Translations under genes and position numbers: made by a program
Notes under the pieces: model-generated
What the model was told of the DNA's origin: nothing
The model's database searches: none
The model's input: only the letters and a program-made list of their open reading frames with translations
Shown here: piece after piece, positions 12,053-22,440 of the stretch
Numbering within the stretch: the first letter of the stretch is position 1
How the letters are laid out: the number at the start of each line of letters is the position of its first letter
From: Apostichopus japonicus
Taxonomy: Eukaryota; Echinodermata; Holothuroidea; Aspidochirotida; Stichopodidae
DNA length: 64,000 nucleotides
Direction of reading: 5' to 3'
Assembly: GCF_037975245.1 (NCBI RefSeq)
Contig: NC_092581.1
Coordinates: 21,234,303 to 21,298,302 of the forward strand

Positions 12053-12156
12053 ATTAAAATTGGAGACTGATTGGAGGCTGAACAAACATTCAGCCTCTGA
12101 AGAAGATCCTGCTAGGATTGAAACATCAGGCTCTTTCACTTTTACACAAAAATAAA
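12053..12156 (+). terminator. Candidate ENPP polyadenylation signals
   Basis: ATTAAA at 12,053 and AATAAA at 12,151 are the first good signals after the ENPP stop codon. The second lies just after a transposon-like motif also found at 61.67 kb, so the 3' end could be transposon-derived. Confidence 0.35.
12091..12150 (+). repeat. Dispersed transposon end with CTGAAGA-stem-GAAA motif
   Basis: CAGCCTCTGAAGAAGATCCT and the following GCTAGGATTGAA are identical to 61,660-61,691. Both copies are followed by CTTTTACACAA. The motif folds as CTGAAGA, a 6 bp stem with GCT loop, then GAAA, which resembles a hammerhead ribozyme core. It may be the 3' terminus of a retroelement; no element-encoded protein is visible. 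Confidence 0.55.
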
Positions 12157-12560
12157 AGGAGCAAGAGAAGAAATAGAAAGTTATCAATTAGAACAAATGA
12201 TTGAAAAGTTAATCAGAAAAGCCCAGAAGGGGTAACTCAAGGAATAAAACTGAAAATCACCAGAAAAGTATTCAACTTTTCAATCATAAAGAATCCTTTA
12301 ATAACTTCTTGGTTGTCTACTTGGTGAACAAATTGCTGGTAGTAGCAAACAAGATTTTTTTAAACATTTTACCATGTCATGTATGGCAACATTGTTTTAC
12401 ATTAGCAAACTTACATGGAGGCTGAAAAGAACAAAGATTTGATAACTATATATCTGTATGTTTTGTAAATTTAAAGTTAGTTAACTCCTCTACTATTTAT
12501 AACAGAAGCATCTGGGCAACAACCAACTTGTTGGAAACAAGTGAAACCATCTGTAATTGA

Positions 12561-13082
12561 AGAGCGTTGTGGTTAAGGCAGTGGACTTGTGATCTAAGGT
12601 TTGCAGGTTCAAGTCCAGACCAGATCATCGGAGATACTAGAGATGTTAGAGCGTTGTAGTTAAGGCAGTGGACTTGTGATCTAAGGTTTGCATGTTCAAG
12701 TCCAGACCAGATCATTGGAGATACTGGAGATGTTAGAGCGTTGTTGTTAAGGCAGTGGACTTGTGATCTAAGTTTTGCAGGTTCAAGTCCAGACCAGATC
12801 ATTGGAGATACTAGAGATGTTAGAGTGTTGTAGTTAAGGCAGTGGACTTGTGATCTAAGGTTTGCAGGTTCAAGTCCAGACCAGATCATTGGAGATACTA
12901 GAGATGTTAGAGCGTTGTTGTTAAGGCAGTGGACTTGTGATCTAAGGTTTGCAGGTTCAAGTCCAGACCAGATCATTGGAGATACTAGAGATGTTAGACT
13001 GTTGTGGTTAAGGCAGTGGACTTGTGATCTAAGGTTTGCAGGTTCGAGTCCTGACCAGATCATTGGAGATACTAGAGATGTT
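12561..13082 (+). repeat. Six extra tandem copies of a tRNA-like SINE head, 87 bp period
   Basis: Units begin at 12561, 12648, 12735, 12822, 12909 and 12996 at an exact 87 bp spacing. Each has an A-box-like TGGTTAAGGCAGTGG (first G variable) and a B-box-like GGTTCAAGTCC. A seventh copy at 13,083 continues into the SINE body. The long - strand open frame across them is a by-product of the period being divisible by 3. Confidence 0.9.
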
Positions 13083-13435
13083 AGACGGTTGTAGTTAAGG
13101 CAGTGGACTTGTGATCTAAGGTTTGCAGGTTCGAGTCCTGACCAGATCACTCATTGTGTCCTCTGGCAAGGCACTTTATCTCCATTGCCTCTCTCCACCA
13201 GGTGTATAAATGGGGACTTGCAATTTAACTTGTAAATATAGTTGAGTGTGCTGGTTTGTGGCTGCACACTATGGGAAGTCCCACAGGGAACAGGTAGATG
13301 TGGTGCACTGTAGTGCCCCCGGAGGGATTGTTTGAATTGGACACACTGTGGTGTGTGGGTGTGACAAGTTACCTATGACCAGGGGTTAAGTTGTCAAGTC
13401 GCCTTGGCTTCAAATAAGACTAAATCTTAACTTAA
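13083..13435 (+). mobile_element. tRNA-derived SINE
   Basis: The tRNA-like head (A box GTTAAGGCAGTGG, perfect B box GGTTCGAGTCC) is followed by a body containing TGGCAAGGCACTTTATCTCC and CATTGCCTCTC. The tail includes GTCGCCTTGGCTTCAAATAA. This is the standard layout of a pol III-transcribed SINE. The anticodon region does not define a functional tRNA. Confidence 0.75.
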
Positions 13436-14040
13436 ATTACTTGCTAATTGACAAAAATGCAAATTGTTTGATTTGATTTTTGTCTGAGGTTCCAATTAGA
13501 TTAATTATATTTGGAACAAAGGTGTTTTGAGTAAAATCACTACAACAGCCTTTCTAGCACTATGAATGCTGTGTTTATTCACTTCAATCATGAACACACT
13601 TTTTCAACCTTTTGCTTTTTGTACTATTTTTTTGTTTCTTGCTTATTTGATTGTTTTCGTTTTTTTCTTTCTTTATGTATTGGTCTCCAAATAAATGTAT
13701 TTTCATATAAATTATGTGATATCTGCCACTAATTCAAATATTTCATAAAACTTGTGTTATCTGTAATAAATATGTTTCAATGTACTCACAAGGACTGCAA
13801 TTTGGGTGAATGTTATATAGATATTATATTTTTTTGTGGTATTCTTTAGAATCGTAATTTGTTTTAACAGTGGTTGGTTCAAGTTCAGTAGGTCTGATGT
13901 TCACGGACAATTCAGACCTTCATACTGCAAGTGGTCTTACCCAATTAACTGTATGAACGTGATCATGTTGATCACAATTTTGTCTTTTTGGTTTCGATGA
14001 TAATCGTAACCTATGCATTCATGATGGCGTATGCGTGTAT
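13436..14040. other. Unannotated AT-rich spacer
   Basis: No exon, RNA gene or clear repeat boundary is visible. Confidence 0.5.
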
Positions 14041-14319
14041 GTAAGTGTGTGTGTGAGTGCGTTTGTGATGCCCAGCTTGTAAACACGATATCTCAAGAAG
14101 GGAAGGTCAGACAAATTTCATATTTAGTGTGTGGAAGAACCATATTGAGTACAAGAAGCCTATTCTTTTTGGTGTAGGTCAAAAGTCATTTGGGGTCACC
14201 AGGGGTCAAATTGTGAAAACCTTGTAAACACGATATCTCAAGAAGAGAAGGTTGGACCAACTTTATATTTAATTTATATAAGTACCACATTGAGTACAAG
14301 AAGCCTATTGTTTTGGTGG

Positions 14320-14332
14320 AGGTCAAAGGTCA
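14320..14332 (+). promoter_or_regulatory. Perfect DR1 motif
   Basis: AGGTCAAAGGTCA lies inside the dispersed repeat and is identical to that at 2,497. Confidence 0.45.
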
Positions 14333-14461
14333 TTTGGGGTAACCAGGGGTCAAATTATGAAAACCTTGTAAACATGATATCCCAAGAAGAGAAGGTCGGA
14401 CTAACTCTATAGCTAGTGTGTAGAAGTACCACATTGAGTTAAAGAGTATTGTTTTTGGCGG

Positions 14462-14474
14462 AGGTCAAAGGTCA
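14462..14474 (+). promoter_or_regulatory. Perfect DR1 motif
   Basis: AGGTCAAAGGTCA occurs in the next repeat unit, about 142 bp from the previous copy. Confidence 0.45.
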
Positions 14475-14660
14475 TTTGGGGTCACCAGGTGTCAAATTGT
14501 GAAAACCTCTTAAACACGATATCTCAAGAAGGGAATCATGGGCAGACCTCTAATGTAGTGTGTAGAATTACCACGTTGAGTTAGAGAAGCCTATTGTTTT
14601 TGGTGGAGGTCATTTGGGGTCATTAGAGGTCAAACCGTGAAACCCTTGTAAACATGTTCA

Positions 14661-15277
14661 CCCTCACTATACATTAGGTCAGACTCATTAAGAAAACTGC
14701 TCATGTTACATCATCAAAACCACAATGCATTTTTGCATTCTGGTTTAAATTGTCCTTAAACTGTCTTTCAACTCTTTGTTTTGACAGGAGGGATGATCAA
14801 AAATATGTAACTACTCCAGGAAGCTAGCTCACAATAGGTGGCTGTGATATCAGCTTGGAAAATGCTCTTTGGAAGCTTTACTTAGGCTATAATAATCTTC
14901 TTGTTGATTCATGCTTGAAACCTGATACATGTTTAGCTGTCAAACTTCTCTGTGCTTAAGATTTCATCAAAATGTATCCTTCTCTTTTTGTACTGTAGAA
15001 TTATTCTTTTCCTCTGTGGAGAGAAATGATTGACATATTATAAAGAAATACAAAGAAATTTGCAGCCAAAATTGCCCCGATGCCATCTTACAATCTGCTG
15101 TTGCCAGATGCCTTTAAAAAATATCCCAAAATTTGAAGGAAATCTTCTCAATAAACTAGAATGCAAAGTGCATTGAGGTTTCGATGACTTCATTGCACTA
15201 GACTTCTGATTGTTAACCAGAAATAGCTGTTACAATATAAATGGCCTGAACCACTATTTTGATGTACAATAACACTA
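14661..15277. other. Unannotated spacer
   Basis: I see no supported gene or repeat boundary. Confidence 0.5.
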
Positions 15278-15540
15278 TCAGGTGCGTATCCAGGGGGGGG
15301 CGTTGGGGGCGCGCGCCCCCCGGGTAAGAAAAAGAGAAGAGAAAAAAAGAGAAGAAAAAAGGAAAAAGGAGGGGAAAAAAGAGGAGAAGGAGAGGAAGGA
15401 AGGGAAAAGGAAAAGAAGAAAGAGAGAAAAAGGAGAAAAGAGGGAGTAAAAGCAAAACGCGAAGACACCGGGAAGAGAAAGAGGAACAGTGACATCATTA
15501 CAGCGCTGAAGGGTAGCCAGTGACGGATCAATGATTTCGT
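15278..15540. mobile_element. Transposon fragment with GA-rich interior
   Basis: The left end TCAGGTGCGTATCCAGG is matched in reverse at 28,760 (CTGGATACGCGCCTGA), so this is a terminus shared by a dispersed family. It is followed by GCGCGCGCCCCCCGGGTAAG and about 150 bp of almost pure purine. The open frames on the - strand in this purine tract are compositional artefacts. Confidence 0.5.
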
Positions 15541-15554
15541 AAAAGTGTGACTCA

Positions 15555-16818
15555 CAGGGGCGTAGCGAAGGGGTTTTTGTTGGGGGGGGTGTGGAGAATT
15601 TGATTTGCCGACGGATCTGGAAGTGGTGACTGAAATGGGGGAGGGGTCTAAGGGGAGGTGGTGTCCCCCTCCCCTTTGGAAATTTTTTAGTTTTGAAACG
15701 TCCTTAGATGCAATCTGGTGCATATTTTAAGTCAAATTTGATTTGCCGACGGATCTGGAAGTGGTGACTGAAATGGGGGAGGGGTCTAAGGGGAGGTGGT
15801 GTCCCCCTCCCCTTTGGAAAATTTTTAGTTTTGAAACGTCCTTAGATGCAATCTGGTGTATATTTTAAGTCAAATTTGATTTGCCGACGGATCTGGAAGT
15901 GGTGACTGAAATGGGGGAGGGGTCTAAGAGGAAGGGGGTGTCCCCCTCCTCTTTGGCAATTTTTTAGTTTTGAAACGTCCTTAGATGCAATCTGGTGCAT
16001 ATTTTAAGTCAAATTTGATTTGCCGACGGATCTGGAAGTGGTGACTGAAATGGGGGAGGGGTCTAAGGGTAGGTGGTGTCCCCCTCCCCTTTGGAAAATT
16101 TTTAGTTTCGAAACGTCCTTAGATGCAATCTGGTGTATATTTTAAGTCAAATTTGATTTGCCGACGGATCTGGAAGTGGTGACTGAAATGGGGGAGGGGT
16201 CTAATTTTTAGTTTTGAAACGTCCTTAGATGCAATCTGATGTATATTTTAAGTCAAATTTGATTTGCCGACGGATCTGGAAGTGGTGACTGAAATTGGGA
16301 GTGGGGTCTAATTTTTAGTTTTGAAACGTCCTTAGATGCAATCTGATGTATATTTTAAGTCAAATTTGATTTGCCGACGGATCTGGAAGTGGTGACTGAA
16401 ATGGGGGAGGGGTCTAAGGGGAAGGGGTATCCCCCTCCACTTTTGAAAAATTTTTAGTTTTGAAACGTCCTTAGATGCAATCTGGTGCATATTTTAAGTC
16501 AAATTTGATTTGCCGACGGATCTGGAAGTGGTGACTGAAATGGGGGAGGGGTCTAAGGGTAGGGGGTCTACCCCTCCCCTTTGGAAAAATTAGTTTGAAC
16601 GTCCTTAGATGCAATCTGGTGCATATTTTAAGTCAAATTTGGCACGGAAGAAGCTCCCGTTCTCCTTTTTCTATTCAGCTTTCCTTCTTTCTTCCCCTTC
16701 CGCTCTCTTCACCTTTTCTCCTTTTGCCGACAGACCCAAAATTTGCCGACAGCGACCAAATTATTGGGGGGGGGGGGGGTGTGACACCCCCCACACCCCC
16801 CCGCTCGCTACGCCCCTG
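15555..16818. mobile_element. hAT-type non-autonomous element with internal tandem array
   Basis: The termini CAGGGGCGTAGCGA and TCGCTACGCCCCTG are perfect inverted repeats. GTGACTCA flanks both sides (15547-15554 and 16819-16826), an 8 bp target duplication as made by hAT transposases. CAGGGGCGTAGC-like ends are common in hAT elements. The interior is eight tandem copies of a unit plus a C/T-rich segment, with no transposase gene. Confidence 0.88.
15598..16640. repeat. Eight-copy tandem array inside the hAT element
   Basis: Units of about 140 bp contain GATTTGCCGACGGATCTGG, AAGTGGTGACTGAAATGGGG and CGTCCTTAGATGCAATCTGG. Two units lack the CCCCTCCCCTTTGG block and are about 107 bp. The phrase TTTGCCGACAG reappears next to the right terminus. 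Confidence 0.9.
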
Positions 16819-16969
16819 GTGACTCACCTTACCCCTTACACCGACAACTCCATTTTTTGACGTTTCCATTTTCCTCTCTCACTAATGATCTTTATATATA
16901 CTATATATGGTCTATCATAACGCGTGTGTAGAATTGTGCTATGAAACCAACTGTGGCTGGTCTCGAACT

Positions 16970-18705
16970 CGACCGTGTCGTCGGGGAACATGACGCATTT
17001 TGGGATGGGGGCGACCGCCCCCCCCCATTCAGCATTTTTTAAATGATATCGCTAAGTAATTTCAAAATAGAAAGTGCTTAGAGGCAACTTACAAGGCCTG
17101 GGAAGTGTCATTTCCAGCGATCTGGGAGACATTTTCGGCCAAAATTTGCTTGTACGCTTCGCGCTAACAAATGGTCCTGGGTAGTGCCATTTCCAGCGAT
17201 CTGGGAGGCATTTTCGGCCAAAATTTTCTTGTACGCTTCGCGCCAACCTATGGTGGCGCTACGCTTAGATAATTTGCCTACAGGCTTCGCCCCTCCCTTG
17301 GCAAATTCCTCGCTAGGCGCCTGTTCGAATTTGTAACACAAACAGCAGATATCACATCATATCAGTGAGCATGAAAATGGCGCTCCAGGATGAAAAGCCT
17401 CAAAACTGTCCGACTTGCCTGAAACAATAACCACAAATTTTCGCGCGCGAAGCGCGCGTTCAACGTGTTCCTGTCAATATCATATAAGCAAGCATCGGTT
17501 ATTACATCGCATGCCATCATGTACCGTACGGTCCGTTAAAATTGCGCAGTATACCGCGGGATGCTAATGTAAACAACGACATGTCTCATGTAGATGTATA
17601 AAAAGCATGGAGGTCCAATTATGTCAAAATTCTCTTTTACATTAGTAATGGCGAATTAGGGCCTGCACCCCCGCCGCGCAGTGGCGGAGCGTCCATATGG
17701 TCAGGGGGGCGGATGCCCCCCCCCCCTGACGGACTCAAATGGACTGCTGGCGCCTTTTTCAGTTCTTTATCACTTTTTAATTATTCTAGATTACTGACTT
17801 TTTTATTGCGCTCTCATCTACTTATTGACATTTGTCACATTTTGTTGGTGTAATTTGGCGATGACACCTTATTCTTCGTTTATCTGCAAATTAGCCAGGC
17901 CCGGAAAGGGTCATTTCCTGCGATCTAGGGAGTATCTTTACTCAAAAATTTTCTGTACGCTACGCGCCAACCAGTGGTGGCGCTCCGCTTAGATAGTGTC
18001 GAAAGCGCCCCTTCAGACCATTCTCGCCACTCCTGACCAATACCCCTAGCTCCGACACTGCCGCCGCGCCTCCTACGCCTATGTGTATAGTGTTCGGTTT
18101 CGGAAATATCTGCTATTTTTTCATTTCCTTCAACCAAGTTTTATAATAGCCGTTATAACAGGTTTTAATATTTGTACACTAATAAATTAACTGTGTCTGA
18201 ATTTTCGAATTTTTCTGACCAACATTCTACATCACACTTCCCTCTACTCGTGCAATTTTGACCGGTCTGTTAGGGGTTGAAGGAAGTTTTTTCTATATTG
18301 GTTGTCCATAGATGAAATTTTGTACAAGATTATGGGTATGTTTTGAAGTGAGTTTATTCACGAGAAATGTGAATTTTCAAATTCTGAACAAATATGGGGC
18401 TTAAAACCTTGAAAAGTTGGGCTGACGGCTATTGTGGGCCGCGACGTAGAATCACCTACAAAAGCAAAGACCCACAGGAGATGAGATCAAGTCGAACATG
18501 ATGTGTGCCGGGTTGACAATCTTCAAAAAGGTTATGGATGGAAAAAAAAACTATTAGGAAATACTTGGTTCTCAGGCAAAAAGTGTACATCTGGTTGGTC
18601 ATTTCAAGCCCGAGAAGTGCCGTTTCCGGTGATCTGGGGGGTTTCAAAACAAGAAATTTTCTTCATGTGAGAATCCGCCCTTTAGTAGCACGGACGTTCA
18701 CTTTT
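16970..18705. mobile_element. Older DNA-transposon copy, related to the element at 29.6-30.8 kb
   Basis: Segments TAATTTCAAAATAGAAA, AACTTACAAGGCCTG and ATTTTCGGCCAAAATTT near the left, and GTGCAATTTTGACCGGTCTG with the GAGAAGTGCC block near the right, all recur in the same order at 29,745-30,720. The ends are approximate because I could not find an intact inverted-repeat pair. A smaller hAT element is inserted inside. Confidence 0.6.
17679..18060. mobile_element. hAT-type MITE nested in an older repeat
   Basis: The ends CAGTGGCGGAGC and GCTCCGACACTG are inverted repeats with one mismatch. CCGCCGCG flanks both sides (17671-17678 and 18061-18068), an 8 bp target duplication. The element is 382 bp, non-coding, and includes a TGGTGGCGCTCCGCTTAGAT block shared with other repeats in the window. 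Confidence 0.85.
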
Positions 18706-19222
18706 GGACACTGGCAGTTTCTGTACCATTCAAGGTTATTAGTTTGGAATATAAGCTTGTATATTACGTAACTATTTTCCTTTCAAGTAGCCTGATTTCC
18801 CTTAGCCATGCAGCCAAATAAGATGTAATTTTTACGTTTGATGATTGTTTTACTGTAATAAAAGTCTTAGCTGGATTATTTATACCCAATTTAGTGGTTG
18901 AATTTTCCAATTTGTTGCAATATTCATCGAAATAGACAAGTTTGAGAAGTTTAATTCCGATCTGAACTTTCAAATTGTGCCGATCCCTGAGCGTACATCC
19001 TCCCCAGGAGAAAAGCCCGCGCATTTCAGTTCAGGCGCTACTTGCGAAAACCCGGTGAAAGTGATCGTGAATCTACACACTACAGCGCTGTAAAAAAAAT
19101 GTACAGGTCTGAAGACTTCGTTCTGTAGCGAGTTCAAATTGGCCATAAATTCCCTTATTTTTTTGTCTCGGCTTATTGTTCAAGTAGAATAAGGCTACAG
19201 AAGAGACTGATTTGGTTGAAGA
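18706..19222. other. Unannotated; possible first-exon region of the 20 kb locus
   Basis: A good donor-like site, GAAGAG|GTGAGTAC, lies at 19,224. It could end a non-coding first exon of the locus at 20.1 kb. No promoter element is clearly identifiable. Confidence 0.3.
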
Positions 19223-19224
19223 GG

Positions 19225-19810
19225 TGAGTACTAGGCTATGAAACATAGGCCTGTTTCACATCCCTCCAATGTTTGTTTCGTTTCAGGTTTGCCGAACTTA
19301 GGCTAAGCATAGCCGTAATATAACTAGTGTTAGGCCTAAGCTAGTACAATGCTAGGTAATCTTAGCCTCACGCTAGACTAGTTTGAGAGTTTCTATAGTA
19401 TAAAGGTGGGCCTATTACATGTACGTTGTCGGTTATGTAAGGGTTTTGACAATACGTACGAGTCTAAGATGATAACCTACACATCTAAGTTATCTTCTGG
19501 AAGCCTTTGATGTACTTTCGATGAACCTTTTGAAGTAAGTACTAAAGTATATGCTTAACTTGTTCTTTAATTTAAATGTATAGTTGGCTTAGAAATAGTA
19601 GTACTAGGCTACTTACTAATACTACTACTAGTACTAGCCTAGTGTACTTAAGTCTAACTAGTATTAGGCCTAGTAATAGTAGTAGTACTAGTACTACTTA
19701 CTAATTACTGCTATACTACTAGTACCAGGCCTAGCCTAGTGTACTTAAGTCTAACTAGTAATAGTAGTACTAGGCTAGAACAAGACCTAGTCTACCTAGG
19801 CTATAAACAA
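19225..19810. repeat. CTAG/TAGGCCTA-rich block
   Basis: The stretch is dense in ACTAGTA, TAGGCCTA and TAGTACTAG words. GCCTAGTGTACTTAAGTCTA is present twice (about 19,638 and 19,734). It is simple-sequence-like but not a clean tandem repeat. Confidence 0.65.
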
Positions 19811-20117
19811 GACAGAGCCTGAGCAAAGCCGCTATTCGCTTGAAATTGGGTGCCTTTGCAGTGGTGTTTGAAACAAGAAAATCAAAACACCATCCTTGTA
19901 CCAAATTGTGGCATGTAATCAGCCAAGGCTAGGCATAGGAGATAAATTGACTTCGTTCACAAGAATATAGAAATTGTCCACCTGCAACAAAGACAATGTA
20001 TCATGATTCTTAAGTAAATTACACAGGGCAGTTACAAATAAGTAGGCCTACACAAACAACAAAAAATTAGTAGAATTTTTCAAACACTACTTTAAAAAGA
20101 ACTTGATAAAACATAAC

Positions 20118-20340
20118 ATGGAAGAAAACACAACACCACAATTGCAGCAGGCTGTACAGAAAAAGCAATTTAATATTATGAGTTTTAATAGCCAGAGAAT
20201 GAAAGATAAAATGATAGCAGGTTTAGGTCATAGAAGGCTGACTGGGCCTACTACTGCATTGAATTACTTGCCACATAATCTGGACATGGATGGGGACTAC
20301 TGTCAGTCCAAAGGGAAGCAGCTTGTTACGTACACACAAG
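20118..20340 (+). CDS. Possible coding exon of an unrecognised gene
   Basis: An ATG opens a frame of 74 codons (MEENTTPQLQQAVQKKQ onwards) that is polar and low in hydrophobic residues. A donor-like ACAAG|GTACAC closes it in phase 1. I do not recognise the sequence. A direct join to the acceptor at 20,858 would change frame and stop after about a dozen codons, so either another exon lies between or the two pieces belong to different frames. Confidence 0.3.
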
Positions 20341-20857
20341 GTACACACAGTCCCTCCTGTACCTCACTAATCACTCGCCCTGCACATCTTATACATTTAT
20401 AAATACACTTATTTCCATTAATTGTAGCATTGTCTCCCAAGCACATTGGGTAGTAATAACCCCACAAAAAAGGAATAACAAATAAATTACAGTGATTTTT
20501 TTCTATAACTCAATAAATTGCTGTATCAGTCACTTAAACTTATCTCGAGGTCTTTACAATACTTAACAAATTCTTCTCAGACATTCTCAATGAACACTCA
20601 TGGTGACTAAATGCCTCAGTGAGGTAAATTGGCCAAAGTTGACCATATTTGAATATGTGGCATGTTTGGGGCCAATACAGTTTTGATGCATGCACATGGC
20701 CCAGGTGACCACAATAGGAAAATCATTTACCCCCCCCCCCACCTCTACCAACCAAAATGAATTGGCTCATATAATAACAGACAACTTTGAATGCAAATGT
20801 TAAGTCACAAACTATTATCTAAGCCCTCTGTTCATTTATTGCTTGTTTTTCTTGTAG

Positions 20858-21262
20858 AACTGCAATGGCCCGAAAAAGAGGGAAGGAGAAAATGAAAAGA
20901 AGGAGCAAACAAGGCGATTGAAGAAAATTAAAAGTAGACCCTTTGCTTCTGAAGAAGTAGGCTGCGACAGAAAGGTTCTGTCATGGATGGCAAAGACCAA
21001 CTTGGATGATCAATGTCCTTCTTCTCCATTTCCTTCATTTCCCAGTAGTAGCCAGTGCTCGGAAAGCCAACAAAGTGATGGGCAGGATACAACTGCCAGC
21101 ACAGAAACAGTGCCTAGTGAAAGTACAGGTGATGACACATCTTCCAACACAAAGTGTATTTGTAATATTAAAAAACAAAATATTAAGGAGGATAAACTTA
21201 TGGATGGGTTTATGAAGTGGAGGAAAGCTCACCAATTGGTGGCATTTTATGAAAACCACTAA
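20858..21262 (+). CDS. Possible last coding exon of an unrecognised gene
   Basis: After a good acceptor (TTGTTTTTCTTGTAG) one frame stays open for about 135 codons to TAA. It begins with a Lys/Glu-rich stretch (GPKKREGENEKKEQTRR), continues KIKSRPFASEEVGCDRKVLS, then a Ser/Thr/Gln-rich low-complexity region, and ends LMDGFMKWRKAHQLVAFYEN. No family is recognised. A decayed duplicate at 23.4 kb still matches CDRKVLSWMA. It may be a real nuclear or disordered protein tail, or a transposon remnant. Confidence 0.4.
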   Translation, partial: NCNGPKKREGENEKKEQTRRLKKIKSRPFASEEVGCDRKVLSWMAKTNLDDQCPSSPFPSFPSSSQCSESQQSDGQDTTASTETVPSESTGDDTSSNTKCICNIKKQNIKEDKLMDGFMKWRKAHQLVAFYENH

Positions 21263-21321
21263 TTTTAAATTCTTGATTCCTTATGATTATGTTCATTTGC
21301 ATATGACCCATTTTATTAAGA

Positions 21322-22440
21322 CAGCACATACCATCTTGTGTGGTGTCAGGATAATTGGCTTTCATTTCATTTGGTCACATATATGTCAGCAGTCCACCAC
21401 CAAAATCCCCCTTCCCTCTTAAGTTATAACCCTAAGAATAGGTTAATGTAGGGTCATTGGATAATGCAAGTGTCAGCAGGCCTATCCCAAAAAAGTATCT
21501 TTTAAAAACCTAACATGGTTTGCCTAAGGTGACTGGAATAAGTGAAGGTTTGAAGACAGCACACACCATATTGTGTGGTGTGAAGCTTTGCCACATTCTG
21601 TTTAATATTGCTGTTAGTGGCTGAATCTTATTTTATAATACTTACTTAAGACTTCACTAGTGGCCTATAGCCAATTGATCAGTAGACTATATGAGGAACA
21701 CATTCATTACTCAATATTGATATATAAATGTACTTTATAGGTTTCACTTAGTAGTAAGAGTGTTACAATATTTCCAGAAATAACTAATATGTACAGTTAA
21801 GTAATCAACCACCCATCACTACCTCCCACCCCCCCCCCCCCGCCCTTAACCCAGTTCAGTTATAGGATATTGTTCAGTATGTTCATTGAATGGTACACAT
21901 ATCAGTAGGTTTATCCAAAGAAAGGCCTATGTACAGTAGTTCATATAATGTAGTTGGCCTAAGGAAATGTCATTTAACTGGTAATAGTGAGGGTGTGAAG
22001 GCAGCACACACCATATTGTGTGGTGTGAAGCTTTGCCACATACTCTTTACTAATGCTGTTAGTGGCTGAATCTTATTTTATAATACTTACTTAAGACTTC
22101 ACTAGTGGCCTATAGCCAATTGATCAGTAGACTTAGAGAAACACATTCATTACTCAATATTGATATATAAATGTACTTTATAGGTTTCACTTAGTAGTGA
22201 GAATGTTACTACAGGTATATTTGACAAAATCACTATTATGTACAGTGAAGTAATTACCCCTCAACCCATTACAGTTGTATGCTGTAATACAGTAGGTTCA
22301 TTGAAATGTACAATATCAACAGGCCTAATTAAAGTGTAGTCTAGGACATTTAAATGTAATTTGCAATATTAAGTGACAGTTATTTGTGAGAGTGTCATAT
22401 AATTTGGTGTAAAGCTTTGCCACATGCTTTCTTGCAGTCA
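21322..22440. repeat. Diverged copies of the 195 bp family
   Basis: GAAGGCAGCACACACCATAT and GTGTGGTGTGAAGCTTTGCC recur near 21,555 and 22,000, with a related piece at 21,322. Each of the two main copies is followed by the same TTAGTGGCTGAATC and CACTAGTGGCCTATAGCC stretch. They are older relatives of the array at 24.35-25.53 kb. Confidence 0.8.

Larger units (their letters stand above)
14060..14660 (+). repeat. Dispersed DR1-bearing repeat, about four and a half units
   Basis: Tandem units of about 140 bp belong to the same family as 2,240-2,690. Each has AACACGATATCTCAAGAAG, TGAGTACAAGAAGCCTATTG and GGAGGTCAAAGGTCATTTGG. Units differ by small indels. The tract follows a GT-rich run like the one at 2,219. 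Confidence 0.85.

Noticed and set aside
12561-13140. Each tRNA-like head as a functional tRNA gene
   Set aside because: The sequences do not give full acceptor stems, and they lead into a SINE body, so they are promoter heads only.
12497-13150. 217-codon - strand frame with a 29-residue repeat
   Set aside because: It is the antisense of the 87 bp tandem SINE heads; 87 is divisible by 3.
15190-15723. 177-codon - strand frame rich in Phe, Leu, Ser and Pro
   Set aside because: It is the complement of a purine tract and of transposon sequence.
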